Source: Saccharibacillus brassicae (lineage in GTDB: Bacteria > Bacillota > Bacilli > Paenibacillales > Paenibacillaceae). From it: a stretch of 64,000 nt of DNA. A program made the position numbers and the translations under genes. Location of the stretch: NCBI RefSeq assembly GCF_006542275.1, contig NZ_CP041217.1:3536501-3600500 (forward strand). Direction: 5' to 3'. Positions 54,121-62,892 of the stretch are shown one piece after another. A model generated the notes under the pieces. The model worked only from the letters and a program-made list of their open reading frames with translations. It had not been told where the DNA came from and ran no database searches. Position 1 is the stretch's first letter, and each line of letters starts with the position of its first letter.

Positions 54121-54302
54121 TAACGAATCCTCATACCGCTATTTGCCGATTTTGCGTCTTTTTCGCAAACTAACGAATCGTCATAGCCTTATGGACCGCC
54201 AAACGGTCATTTTAGCGCGATTTCGAGCCTATAGCGTGATGACGATTCGTTAGCGCCGGGGAAAGCGCGTTAGAGGACAAATAGCGCGCTCACGGTTCGT
54301 TA
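54121..54302. repeat. 182-bp four-repeat palindromic element, copy C
   Basis: Repeats begin at 54121, 54171, 54232 and 54282 with 50/61/50 spacing. It lies between two genes in the same direction. The closest match to the consensus is the third repeat, TAGCGTGATGACGATTCGTT. Confidence 0.88.
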
Positions 54303-54462
54303 GAGGAATCTCATCCGCCGCAGCGCCCCGATCCCTCCGGAAACACGAATCGGGCCGGGTATGCGCGGCATTCCGGTTAAGCTTCCCGCCGGGATTTGCT
54401 TTTTTCGCGCGGCAGTTCTGCCTTACGTTCGAGACCGGTTCATTTGAACGTCTTTTTGCCCT

Positions 54463-54468
54463 ATAATA
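54463..54468 (+). promoter_or_regulatory. -10 sequence five bases before a start codon
   Basis: TATAAT ends five bases before ATG 54474. If it is used as a -10, the transcript would start at or near the ATG (leaderless). No clear -35. Confidence 0.35.
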
Positions 54469-54473
54469 AGGCC

Positions 54474-55133
54474 ATGAACATTCAACATAACGACCACACC
54501 ATCGAATTCCACGTCGAATATGCGAAACGCAAAAAAATCTACGTCCAGATCGAACCGAATGGGCTGGTGACCGTCAAAGCGCCGAACGGAATGCCCGAAG
54601 CCGAGATCCAGGCCGCCGTCGCGCAGCAGGCCGACTGGATCATCGAGACCCGCTCCAAACAGGACAAAGCGCGCGAAGCGCCGAAGCCCAAAGAATACAA
54701 AAAAGACGGCGAGGGCGAGTTTCTGTACCTGGGACGCCGCTGCCGGTTGGACGAGCTGATTCCGACGGAAGGGCGCACGGAAGAACAGCTGCGCGGCGAC
54801 CTCAAAAAGTTCTATTTTTCCAGCTGCAAAAAAATCGTAAACGAACGGATCGGCCCGTACGCCAAACAGCTCAAAGCCGAACCGAAAGTCATCGAAATCA
54901 TCGAATCCGCGAACAAATGGGGCAGCTGCGATTCGAGAAAAAGGCTGAATTTCAACTATTTGCTGGCGATGGCTCCGCCTTACGCGATCGACTACGTTAT
55001 CGTGCACGAGCTGTGCCATATCCATCACATGAACCACGACCGCTCGTTCTGGCGCAAGCTCGGCAGCATCCTGCCGGATTACAAAGAGCGGGAAGCTTAC
55101 CTGAACCGGTACGGCAATTTTATGGTGATGTAA
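54474..55133 (+). CDS. YgjP-like zinc metallopeptidase
   Basis: A 219-aa protein of the YgjP/DUF45 family. The zinc site is VHELCHIHHMNHDRSFW, HExxH plus a further His. ESANKWGSCDSRKRLNFNY is a second conserved block. The frame is open 26 codons upstream, but the family starts near MNIQHNDHTIEFHVEY, so I chose ATG 54474. No RBS stands before it; a TATAAT does. Members are thought to be protein-acting peptidases, often linked to restriction systems, but none is next to this one. Confidence 0.88.
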   Translation: MNIQHNDHTIEFHVEYAKRKKIYVQIEPNGLVTVKAPNGMPEAEIQAAVAQQADWIIETRSKQDKAREAPKPKEYKKDGEGEFLYLGRRCRLDELIPTEGRTEEQLRGDLKKFYFSSCKKIVNERIGPYAKQLKAEPKVIEIIESANKWGSCDSRKRLNFNYLLAMAPPYAIDYVIVHELCHIHHMNHDRSFWRKLGSILPDYKEREAYLNRYGNFMVM

Positions 55134-55275
55134 AAGAACGCAAGCACTACGCCGTCCGGGGCCGGCCGAGAGTAGTTACCGAATTTTAACCGGCAAATGA
55201 CAACGCAAGAGCGTGTTGTTACTTTCCAACTTCCATAGTTTGCTATACTTGCGGCGAACGAGGAGGTTGAACAAC

Positions 55276-56073
55276 ATGTACAAACGCTACGCACTTTCGA
55301 TAAATGCCGGCTGGCTGGCCGCGCTGATGTTGGCCGGAAGCCTGCTTGCGGGCTGCTCCGCGCAGAGCGGATACTCCGACGCTGCTTCGCCTTTGCAAGT
55401 CACGCCTTCCGCCGTGGTCTACGAACCGCCCGCCGCGCTTGACGAATCGCAATCCGCTTCGGCTGTGCAGGCCGATCCGGCTCCGATCCGGGAATATTAT
55501 TTGAATGACGGCCGTATCGGCTGGAAAATAGAAGCTCGAACCGACAGAACTTCCGGCGTGCACAACCGATTGTACCGAACCGAGAACGGCGGCGCGCAGT
55601 GGGTCAAGATCGACGATTCGAGAACCGGTTCTTTCCCTGCGGGAGCGGTAGGCGCCGTGCGCTTTACCGATGACGTGCAGGGCTGGGTCGCCGTCAATGC
55701 CGCGCAGACAGGCGATCCCGGTCTCTACGGAACGACGGACGGCGGAGTCTCGTGGAGCAGGACGCCGCTGCAAGTACCCGCCGATTTTGCCGACGCCCGG
55801 TTCGAACCCAAGACGCCGATCCGGTTCGAAGGCACACCGCTCGGCCTGTTTATCGCCCAGACCGACGGCGCGGCCGGCAGCCCGGAAACGAACCCGCTGC
55901 TGTTCTACGTTACGTCCGACGGCGGCGCCACCTGGTCCGATCCGATTCGCGGCGAAGCGGGCGAGCTGGACGGATTGCGTTGGCAAACGGAGCGCTTGAG
56001 CGACGGCACGGGCCGCAGCTGGTCGGTTACGATCGACGGCCGGACGTGGACATTCGAGCGCAGCGACAAGTGA
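55276..56073 (+). CDS. BNR/sialidase-type propeller lipoprotein
   Basis: A 265-aa lipoprotein. ATG 55276 follows AGGAGG. Lipobox LLAGCSAQ. The mature part has repeated Asp-box-like turns: LYRTENGGAQWVKI, LYGTTDGGVSWSRT and FYVTSDGGATWSDP, so it is a beta-propeller of the BNR or Ycf48-like type. No catalytic residues of a sialidase are visible. It is probably a binding or assembly protein on the outer face. Single gene with its own terminator. Confidence 0.8.
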   Translation: MYKRYALSINAGWLAALMLAGSLLAGCSAQSGYSDAASPLQVTPSAVVYEPPAALDESQSASAVQADPAPIREYYLNDGRIGWKIEARTDRTSGVHNRLYRTENGGAQWVKIDDSRTGSFPAGAVGAVRFTDDVQGWVAVNAAQTGDPGLYGTTDGGVSWSRTPLQVPADFADARFEPKTPIRFEGTPLGLFIAQTDGAAGSPETNPLLFYVTSDGGATWSDPIRGEAGELDGLRWQTERLSDGTGRSWSVTIDGRTWTFERSDK

Positions 56074-56090
56074 ATAAGCAAATCCAGACA

Positions 56091-56118
56091 GAGCCGGATC
56101 GCGATCCGGCTCTTTTTT
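56091..56118 (+). terminator. Intrinsic terminator after propeller lipoprotein
   Basis: GAGCCGGATC pairs with GATCCGGCTC, followed by six T. Confidence 0.9.
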
Positions 56119-56234
56119 GTGTGCGGATATGGAGCGCGGACTGCTTGCAGGCGGCATTTTGGGTTCCTTGCGGATCGCTTCCTGTCCGGTCTTTTATGAT
56201 AGACTGAATGAAATTTGATTACCGGGAGGTCGCT

Positions 56235-56852
56235 ATGGAACACTTTTCGCTGTTTGTGCTGATGTCGTTTTTGCTCATTTTGCTGCCCGGTCCCGATACG
56301 GGGCTGGCGACGCAAAACACGATCGTATACGGACGCAAAGGCGGCATTCAAACGGCGCTCGGCAGCGCGGGCGGCACCATGCTCCATACGCTGGCCGCCG
56401 TGCTCGGATTGTCCGCGCTGATCGTCAAGTCGGCGCTGTTGTTTTCGATTTTCAAATATGCGGGCGCTTTGTATTTGATCTACCTCGGGGTCACCTCGCT
56501 GATGGCTTTGCGCAGACCGAAGAACGCGCTGCCGCAGGCAGCGCGTCATGACGGCCGGTCGCCGCTGCTTCAAGGGCTGCTGACGAACATGCTGAATCCG
56601 AAAGTGGCGGTCTTCTTCCTGACGTTCCTGCCCCAGTTCCTGATTGCGGGAGCGAATCCGGTCGTACCGTTTCTGCTGATGGGGCTGACGTACACGGTCA
56701 TGACGGTCGTCTGGATGGTGCTGTACGTCTGCCTGCTCGACCGAATCGGCGCCTGGATGAAGAGACCGAACGTACAGCGGGCGATGCAGGGCGTTACCGG
56801 ATTCGTGTTGGTCGGATTCGGCTTGAAATTGGCGTTGGAGCGTCGGCCTTAA
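56235..56852 (+). CDS. LysE/RhtB-family amino-acid exporter
   Basis: A 205-aa membrane protein with about six helices. ATG 56235 (MEHFSLFVLM) follows GGGAGG; nine upstream codons have no RBS. The signature LLPGPDTGLATQNTIVYGRK is that of LysE/RhtB exporters; LNPKVAVFFLTFLPQF is the second conserved segment. It exports amino acids or small analogues from the cytoplasm. The substrate is unknown. Single gene. Confidence 0.9.
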   Translation: MEHFSLFVLMSFLLILLPGPDTGLATQNTIVYGRKGGIQTALGSAGGTMLHTLAAVLGLSALIVKSALLFSIFKYAGALYLIYLGVTSLMALRRPKNALPQAARHDGRSPLLQGLLTNMLNPKVAVFFLTFLPQFLIAGANPVVPFLLMGLTYTVMTVVWMVLYVCLLDRIGAWMKRPNVQRAMQGVTGFVLVGFGLKLALERRP

Positions 56853-56888
56853 CCGAAAAGGCCCGGGCGCTTCATGGACCGGTTACGC

Positions 56889-57698
56889 TTACGCGTCCAG
56901 CCGCTTCGTTTCCCCGCCGGGGATCTCGACCGGCGCTCCGTCGACCGTCACCCAGACGGACAGCGCCGACGGATTGCGTACGAGCGTGCCGCCTACGGCA
57001 AACTCCAGTCGGCGCAGCGCGTCCATATAATCGATGATTTCGATATTCGTCGCTGTCCAGACGTCGCTTCGTCCGGCCATCCGGGCGCAGAACTGCTCCA
57101 TCTCGTCCCAGTTGCCGTCGTTGTCGAATTCGTAGCTGTGTCCCCACACGTAGAGCAGTGCCAGATTTGCGTAAGGCGGCGGCGGGTCGAGCGCGAGGAA
57201 GACTTCTCCGATCTCGGCCATCTGCTTGTGGTGGCAGGTCGGATGCCAGGTGAGCGGACGCTGCGGCAGCGCGAATTCCCCGGTCGCCTGCACGGTGCGG
57301 CAGTAGCGGATGCCGAGCGAGGCTAACGTGTCCGTCACTTCGTCGTTGTACGTACCGAACGGATACGACATGCCGCGCACCGGATAGCCGGTCAGTTCTT
57401 CCAGCGCGCCGCGGTCGTCCATCACTTCCATGACGAGCCGTTCGCGCGGAACGCGCTCCAGAAAAGGATGCGTCACCGTATGCGCCGATACCTCGTGTCC
57501 GGCATACAGACCGGCGACTTCCTCGTATTTGACGTAGCCCGGTTCGTCGAACTTGCCGGAGTTGAGATGGAACGTCGCTTTGAGGCCGTGCCGGTTGAAC
57601 AGGTCGACGAGCCGCCGGTCCTGCGTCATGCCGTCGTCGTAACTGAAAGTGAGCGCTTTGTGGCGTCCGCCCGGAAAAAGGTTCAACAAAATGTTCAT
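56889..57698 (-). CDS. Polysaccharide deacetylase family protein
   Basis: A 269-aa NodB-fold protein. ATG 57698 (MNILLNLFPG) follows GAGGAGG; an earlier start eight codons up has none. TFSYDDGMTQDRRLVDLF holds the catalytic and metal Asp pair, and VSAHTVTHPFLERV the H-x3-H zinc ligands. FGTYNDEVTDTLASLG matches the later family motif. No signal peptide, so it may act inside or on a soluble substrate. The substrate is unknown. Converges on lysE. Confidence 0.88.
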   Translation of the reverse strand: MNILLNLFPGGRHKALTFSYDDGMTQDRRLVDLFNRHGLKATFHLNSGKFDEPGYVKYEEVAGLYAGHEVSAHTVTHPFLERVPRERLVMEVMDDRGALEELTGYPVRGMSYPFGTYNDEVTDTLASLGIRYCRTVQATGEFALPQRPLTWHPTCHHKQMAEIGEVFLALDPPPPYANLALLYVWGHSYEFDNDGNWDEMEQFCARMAGRSDVWTATNIEIIDYMDALRRLEFAVGGTLVRNPSALSVWVTVDGAPVEIPGGETKRLDA

Positions 57699-57967
57699 GG
57701 ATATCCTCCTCGTCATAGGCACGGCTGCGTAAGGATCGAACAGAAAGCGTATTCGGTTCTTCGCTGCACAAGTCCACGACCAGAATACGCCGACCCGGTG
57801 CGACGGTCAATGCCGGAGAGAGGGGAGAGCTTTCTTTTTTCGCAAAAAAAGCCCGAAAAGCTCTACCTTTCGCCTGCCCAGCGGGTACAATAACGGTAAG
57901 AAGACGGATCGGAGGCGGGAGCGCCTGCCCGGACCGTTTCCATCCAAAGCAGCGGGAGGGACCGTCC

Positions 57968-58543
57968 ATGTGGAGATTGTTTATCAAACCGGAGAAGAAG
58001 CAGCCCAAACGCCATGTGCCGACCAAAGAAGAGCAGGACGAAATTTGGTTTCGCTATTTTTACGAGACGCATCCCCGGCTTGAACTGAAAGAGTGGGCGC
58101 GCCGGCTGCACACGTTCCGGTTCTGCCGCGCGAATGCCGACCAGACCGGCGACCGGGACCGGCTGATGGCCGCGTTCCGCGTGCCTTCGCTCGAAGCGCT
58201 CGAAGAGACGTGCGCCCATCTCGGCATCGCGCTTGAGACGCTGCCCGAGACAGACGCCGCGAGCGCCGCGGCGGACCGGTTCCGTATTCAGGATCATCCG
58301 AACCTCAAGCAGCCCGGCCACCTGAAGCTGTTCAACCTGCCCGCCCACGTCTGGGTCCGGCCCGGCCGGCTGGTCATCACGATCTCGGATGCGGACAAAC
58401 CGTTCGACGTCACGCCGCGCACGGTCAAGTCCGTCGAAGCGATCGAAGCCCGGCTTGGCTTTTTGGCGGAGCGGGCGATCGATCCTCCGTTGAACGACCG
58501 GCACTGCCTGTGCCCGAAGTTTTATCCCGAGTATTTTGCGTGA
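57968..58543 (+). CDS. Conserved-looking protein of unknown function
   Basis: A 191-aa soluble protein; RBS GGGAGGG before ATG 57968. It is Arg-, Glu- and Pro-rich with a Trp-Phe pair (EIWFRYFYETHPRLELKEW). It ends in DRHCLCPKFYPEYFA with a CxC pair that might bind metal. I do not recognise the family. No membrane helix or signal. Confidence 0.62.
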   Translation: MWRLFIKPEKKQPKRHVPTKEEQDEIWFRYFYETHPRLELKEWARRLHTFRFCRANADQTGDRDRLMAAFRVPSLEALEETCAHLGIALETLPETDAASAAADRFRIQDHPNLKQPGHLKLFNLPAHVWVRPGRLVITISDADKPFDVTPRTVKSVEAIEARLGFLAERAIDPPLNDRHCLCPKFYPEYFA

Positions 58544-58659
58544 TCGGCTCGGCGCTGTCCTACAAAGCCCTTTTGTAACGCCCCCGCCGCGTGGTACACT
58601 ACATCAGTTGACTTTTACAGGCGGCCAAGCATTTACGCAATATAGGGGGAAAAACAGAA

Positions 58660-59532
58660 ATGACGCTCGCACCACGCATTTACGCCACGATCCAGCATTT
58701 GTTTATGAAAGGCATTATAGAAACGGTTGAACTTCGCGACAAACCGGAGAGCGAAGAAGACGGCAAACGCACGTATCTGCTGACCGCGGACGGCAAACCG
58801 AAATACGCGCTGCGTATGGATACGCCGGAGAACGTCGCCATGTCCGAGCAGCTGTACAAAGCCTACCCGGACAGCCCGCTGCTGCCGAAATTGCTGTATG
58901 CCGATCCGGTCAAAGGATATATGGTCCAGCCTTACGTGGACGGCACGGCAGGCGAGAGCCGGGAAGCGCGCGGGTCCAAAAAAGCCTGGCTGCCGCTGCT
59001 CGTGACCGAGCTGCTGAACCGGTACGAGACGGACGAAGCCGGAGGCAAATGGGGCCGCTTGACGGAGCCGTGTTCGTCCTGGAGCGAGTTCAACGAACGC
59101 GAACTGTCCAAAGCGCGGGAGAATCTGGGCGGGCTGCAGCCGGCGGAAGATTGCGAACGCGTGGCGCTGCTGCTGGAGCCGCTGGCGGAAGCGGGCGGCA
59201 AATACCTGCTGCACGGCCATACCGACGCGCGCAATCTGGTGTTCCGCAGCAAGGAACTGGTCGGCGTTATCGAACCGCGGCCGACGGCCGGTCCGGTGCT
59301 GTACGATCTGGTGCAGGCTTTCTGCTCGACGCCGGACGATTTGTCGCTGGAAGTGCTGTTCGAAGCGTACGCGCAGCTGACGAGCCAGACGGTGGATCAG
59401 GAGCGGTTGGTGCAGGAAGCGCTGCTGCGCGTCTACTGCACGATGGGCGTCCGCGCCGCGGAAGGATCGGCCGAGCTGGACGAGTATATCGCCGCTTGGC
59501 AGTTCTGGCGGATGCTGCTGCCGGAAGCTTGA
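58660..59532 (+). CDS. APH/choline-kinase-fold protein with altered active site
   Basis: A 290-aa protein with the aminoglycoside-phosphotransferase fold: N-lobe up to about 90 (YALRMDTPEN, LPKLLYADPVKGYMVQPYVDG) and C-lobe with LLHGHTDARNLVF at 184-195. In true APH kinases the loop is HGDxxxxN. Here Asp is replaced by His187 (HGHTDARN). The metal-binding region GVIEPRPTAG has Glu for Asp, and the beta-3 Lys position is Arg52. It may be a pseudokinase or use other residues. ATG 58660 has AGGGGGAA upstream. Followed by a terminator. Confidence 0.72.
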   Translation: MTLAPRIYATIQHLFMKGIIETVELRDKPESEEDGKRTYLLTADGKPKYALRMDTPENVAMSEQLYKAYPDSPLLPKLLYADPVKGYMVQPYVDGTAGESREARGSKKAWLPLLVTELLNRYETDEAGGKWGRLTEPCSSWSEFNERELSKARENLGGLQPAEDCERVALLLEPLAEAGGKYLLHGHTDARNLVFRSKELVGVIEPRPTAGPVLYDLVQAFCSTPDDLSLEVLFEAYAQLTSQTVDQERLVQEALLRVYCTMGVRAAEGSAELDEYIAAWQFWRMLLPEA

Positions 59533-59591
59533 GTTTGACGGACAAAACGTTTGAAAAGAGGCTTTAAAAAGAATCTTAAAATCAAGTTTAA

Positions 59592-59622
59592 GGCGCGGCC
59601 GCGATGCGGTCGCGCTTTTTTT
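59592..59622 (+). terminator. Intrinsic terminator
   Basis: GGCGCGgCCGC pairs with GCGGtCGCGC around GAT, followed by seven T. Confidence 0.85.
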
Positions 59623-59625
59623 GCG

Positions 59626-59654
59626 TTGACAAGCGGGCGCTGCCCCGGTAATAT
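59626..59654 (+). promoter_or_regulatory. Promoter of DUF2087-MFS-ArsR unit
   Basis: TTGACA (59626-59631) and TAATAT (59649-59654) are 17 bases apart. This is the best sigma-A promoter in the window. Confidence 0.75.
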
Positions 59655-59695
59655 CTAATTTAGCATTTAACTAATTAGATATATGTTAAATTAAA
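59651..59695. promoter_or_regulatory. Interlocked palindromes, candidate ArsR operator
   Basis: ATATCTAATT (59651-59660) with AATTAGATAT (59673-59682), and ATTTAAC with GTTAAAT, overlap the -10 and start region. A repressor bound here would block transcription. The ArsR-type gene of the same unit is the obvious candidate. Confidence 0.6.
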
Positions 59696-59712
59696 AACGA
59701 GGAGGCAGCCCC

Positions 59713-60066
59713 ATGACGCAGCCCAAAACAGACTTCCAGCAGGACGCCAACCGAAACTTCGAGCAGGACCCCGACACCCGATTGCGCGACTCGGTCATCC
59801 GCCGTTTTTTCGATCGGGAAGGACGGCTCAAAAACATCCCGGCGCAGCTCAAGAAAAAACTGATCGTGCTGGAATATCTGGTGGAACAGCTGGAAATGGA
59901 ACGAACCTACCCGGAATCGGAGATCAATGCTTTTATCCGCCTCGTGCATGACGATTACGCGACGATCCGGCGGGAATTTATCGTACAGGGCTTCATGTCG
60001 CGCAGCGACGAAGTCTACAAGCGCAATCCCTTGTCGGCGGCCCGGCGCTGGGAAGACCTGTCCTGA
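59713..60066 (+). CDS. Stand-alone DUF2087 protein
   Basis: A 117-aa soluble protein after GGAGG. Residues about 23-110 are DUF2087: RRFFDREGRLKNIPAQLKKK, then LVEQLEMERTYPESEINAFI. It matches closely the C-terminal half of the ArsR-DUF2087 regulator downstream. It lacks the HTH, so it might form heterodimers with or compete against that regulator (inference). First gene of a unit with the MFS transporter and, 80 bases further, the regulator. Confidence 0.82.
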   Translation: MTQPKTDFQQDANRNFEQDPDTRLRDSVIRRFFDREGRLKNIPAQLKKKLIVLEYLVEQLEMERTYPESEINAFIRLVHDDYATIRREFIVQGFMSRSDEVYKRNPLSAARRWEDLS

Positions 60067-60078
60067 GGCGGCGAAGAG

Positions 60079-61434
60079 ATGGGCGAACTGCTGGAATTAT
60101 GGAAAAAAGAGCCGGCGTACCGCAAACTTGCGGCGGCCAATTTCGTCAGCGGCATCGGCGACTGGTTCAGCAGCGTGGCGATCTTGAGCCTGCTGCTCCA
60201 GCTGACCGGCTCCGGCATGGCCGTCGGCATTACGCTTGCGGCGAGAACGCTGCCGTTTCTCGTCATGGGCCCGATCGGCGGCCTGCTGGCCGACAAGCGC
60301 AGCAAGAAAAAGATCCTGCTGGTCTCGGATTTTGCCCGGATCGGCCTGGCGCTGTCGCTGCTGTGGGTCGACACGCCGGAGCGGATCTGGATCGCCTACG
60401 CCGCGACGGTCGGCCTCGTCGTCTTCTCGGCGCTGTCGCTGCCGGCCCGGCAGTCGCTGATTCCCCGGATCGTCAGCCCGGGTAATCTGCCGGCGGCCAA
60501 CGCGTTCGACCAGACGCTGGGCGGCATGAACATGACGCTCGGCGCCATGCTCGGCGGAGCGGCCAGCGCGGCGTTCGGCCCGCAGGGGTCGTTCATCCTG
60601 AACGCGTTGACGTTCCTGCTGTCGGGGCTGCTGATCTGGAAGATGCCGGAGCCTCACGCGGCAGGTTCTGTCGAAGGCACGCGCCTGGCTTTCGAAGCCG
60701 GGGAGGGCGACGTTGCGGGCGCGGCGCCGGCGGCGTCGGTTGGAGCGGGCGTATCGGCGGCCCGGGATGCCGGGTCAGGCGCGATCAAGGCCGGCGAGCC
60801 GGCGCCAAGCGAGCGCGAGAATGCGGCGTTCTGGCGAACGTTCCGCCGCTCGGCGCTGATGAAGGTCGTGGCGATCCAGTCGATCGCCTGGCCGATCGGC
60901 GGCGGCGCGATCAACGTGCTGATCAGCGTATACGGGTATCAGGTATTCGCGGCGGGCGACCGGGGAGTCGGCATTTTGTACGGCTCGCTCGGCATCGGCT
61001 TTATTCTTGGCGGTCTGCTGGCGCCGTCGTTCAAACGCTGGCCGGTGCAGGCCGTGATCGCCGGCGCCGCCGCGGAAGGACTGGCGCATATCGGCGTCAG
61101 CGCCGCGCCGAACCTCATAGTCGGCGCGGCATTCATTCTGCTGGCGACGCTCGGCGGAGGGATCGCGAATGCGGCGCTGGCCACGCTGATGATGAGCGCG
61201 ATCCCGGAGCGGGTGCACGGCCGGGCGTTCGCGCTGAACGAGACGTTGTCCAACGTCACGATGGGCGTCTCGATGCTGGCCGCAGGCATTCTGCTCGATT
61301 GGCTGCCGGCGCGCACGATCGGTCTGGGCGCGGGCGTGCTGATCGTGTTGTCCTGTATTCCGGCCCTGCGGCTGCTGCCGCTGCGCCGGCGGCTGAACGC
61401 GCAGGCGCTCGGGGCGGCTCCCCCAAAAAGCTAA
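60079..61434 (+). CDS. MFS transporter, probably an efflux pump
   Basis: A 451-aa membrane protein with twelve expected helices. The motif between helices 2 and 3 is GPIGGLLADKRSKKKIL, the classic MFS signature. A long Ala/Gly/Glu loop lies in the middle (about 195-250), between helices 6 and 7. Second gene of the DUF2087 unit (12-base gap). Efflux control by an ArsR-type regulator suggests a drug or metabolite exporter. Substrate unknown. Confidence 0.88.
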   Translation: MGELLELWKKEPAYRKLAAANFVSGIGDWFSSVAILSLLLQLTGSGMAVGITLAARTLPFLVMGPIGGLLADKRSKKKILLVSDFARIGLALSLLWVDTPERIWIAYAATVGLVVFSALSLPARQSLIPRIVSPGNLPAANAFDQTLGGMNMTLGAMLGGAASAAFGPQGSFILNALTFLLSGLLIWKMPEPHAAGSVEGTRLAFEAGEGDVAGAAPAASVGAGVSAARDAGSGAIKAGEPAPSERENAAFWRTFRRSALMKVVAIQSIAWPIGGGAINVLISVYGYQVFAAGDRGVGILYGSLGIGFILGGLLAPSFKRWPVQAVIAGAAAEGLAHIGVSAAPNLIVGAAFILLATLGGGIANAALATLMMSAIPERVHGRAFALNETLSNVTMGVSMLAAGILLDWLPARTIGLGAGVLIVLSCIPALRLLPLRRRLNAQALGAAPPKS

Positions 61435-61517
61435 AGCCGTCCCCCGGCTTGCTTCCGCCGCCGAATTCGTGCTTCAATTGGGACAGACAACAATGACCCG
61501 AGAGGAGTGCGGTTGGC

Positions 61518-62132
61518 ATGCAATTGGAGAAACTGGTCGCTTACCACAAGGCGCTGGCCGATCCGACGCGGATTCGGATGCTGATCCTGCTCCGCGAAGG
61601 CGAACTGAACGGCCAGGCGCTGGCCCGGCGGTTGAGCGTGACGCCGGCGACCATTACGCATCATGCGGCGAAGCTGCGGGCGGCGAGCCTGATCCGGGAA
61701 CGCCGGGACAAGAACACGATTTATTTTTCGCTCGACGACTATTTTATCCGCAGCAGCGGTTCGGCCACGGCGGAGCTGATCTACCGGCGCGGCGCGGACG
61801 GCGAAGCCGCCGAAGCCGAGCCTTCGGAACTTGAACGGCAGGCCAAACTGCGCGCTTCCGTGCTGAAAATTTTTTTGACGCCGGACGGCCGCCTCAAAAG
61901 CATCCCCGCCCAGCTCAAAAAGAAACTGATCGTGCTCGAAGAGCTGGTCAAGCGCCTGGAGCCGGGACGCCCATACGAAGAGCGGGAGATCAACGACTTC
62001 ATCCGCTCGTTCCACGAAGATTTTGCCACGCTGCGGCGGGAATTCGTGATGCACCAGTACATGTTCCGCGCGGACGGCATCTACGAACTGAACCCGCCGG
62101 AGCTGTGGGCGCGGTGGGAGACGTTGAAGTGA
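61518..62132 (+). CDS. ArsR-type regulator with C-terminal DUF2087 domain
   Basis: A 204-aa transcription factor. ATG 61518 follows AGAGGAG. The winged HTH is LADPTRIRMLILL to LSVTPATITHHAAKL and IYFSLDDYFI. The C-terminal DUF2087 domain (about 115-204) matches the 117-aa protein at 59713. No cysteine metal site is seen in the HTH helix, so it is probably not a metal sensor. It likely represses the promoter at 59626. Confidence 0.87.
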   Translation: MQLEKLVAYHKALADPTRIRMLILLREGELNGQALARRLSVTPATITHHAAKLRAASLIRERRDKNTIYFSLDDYFIRSSGSATAELIYRRGADGEAAEAEPSELERQAKLRASVLKIFLTPDGRLKSIPAQLKKKLIVLEELVKRLEPGRPYEEREINDFIRSFHEDFATLRREFVMHQYMFRADGIYELNPPELWARWETLK

Positions 62133-62201
62133 GCGATGAAGCGGCGTGAAGAGGAGAGCTTTTCTTGAATAAAAGCGAAGAAGCGGCTCGGTAAAAAATC
62201 A

Positions 62202-62248
62202 AAAAAAGAAGCGCCCGGGCCACTTCCCCCGGACGCTTCTTTTTTTTC
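62202..62248. terminator. Bidirectional terminator
   Basis: AGAAGCGcCCGG pairs with CCGGaCGCTTCT, flanked by A- and T-runs, between the ArsR-type and DoxX genes. Confidence 0.9.
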
Positions 62249-62297
62249 TGTGCGGACGGCCACGAAAACATGCGTCGCCTACCGGTTCGCCGCAAGC

Positions 62298-62708
62298 TTA
62301 ACGCTTGTTTTTCGGCGGCCAGGTTGCCCACAGAATCCACCAGATGAACAGCGGCTGCACGAGCAGGCGGAGCCACAGATAGATCGGCGGCGTGTAATGT
62401 TGGCCCGGCATCGGAATGTTCATAATCGCCGAATAGATATTGGCCGGGAAGATGAGGACCAGGTAGATCGAGATGACGATGCCCATCAGCTTGCGGATCC
62501 GCGGCACGAACAGCAGGATCGCCAAGATCCATTCCACCACGCCGGTAACCCAGATCAACTCTTTGCGCAGCGGCACGAAGTCGGGCAGCATGGCGGCAAA
62601 GCCGATCGTTTCCTGAAAATGATAGATGCCCGCGGCCACGAACAGCAGCGCGAACAGAATCCGTCCGATCGTGCGCGGGACGGTAGTCGGGGGATTGCGG
62701 TCGTTCAT
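62298..62708 (-). CDS. DoxX-like membrane protein
   Basis: A 136-aa protein with four hydrophobic helices (about 14-33, 45-65, 70-90 and 105-128). ATG 62708 follows AAGGAG. RILFALLFVAAGIYHF and VTGVVEWILAILLFVPRIRK are typical of the DoxX/DoxD group. Role in the membrane unknown; members are linked to redox or quinone biology. Single gene. Confidence 0.85.
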   Translation of the reverse strand: MNDRNPPTTVPRTIGRILFALLFVAAGIYHFQETIGFAAMLPDFVPLRKELIWVTGVVEWILAILLFVPRIRKLMGIVISIYLVLIFPANIYSAIMNIPMPGQHYTPPIYLWLRLLVQPLFIWWILWATWPPKNKR

Positions 62709-62838
62709 CGCATTCAGCTCCTTGTCGGTCGGATAGTCGGGAAAAGGGAGTCGGTATTCAGACGCTGCGAATAAGAAGTATTACCCGGGCCGGCTCCCGC
62801 GTACGCCGATTCCGCGCATTTCGGCGCAGGCCGAACGC

Positions 62839-62876
62839 GAAAAAAAGCGCATCCGCCATTGATTGGCGGACACGCT
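62839..62876 (-). terminator. Intrinsic terminator after GH5 gene
   Basis: On the minus strand GCGTGTCCGCCA pairs with TGGCGGATGCGC, followed by T. Confidence 0.88.
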
Positions 62877-62892
62877 TGCGGATGAAGTGGAT

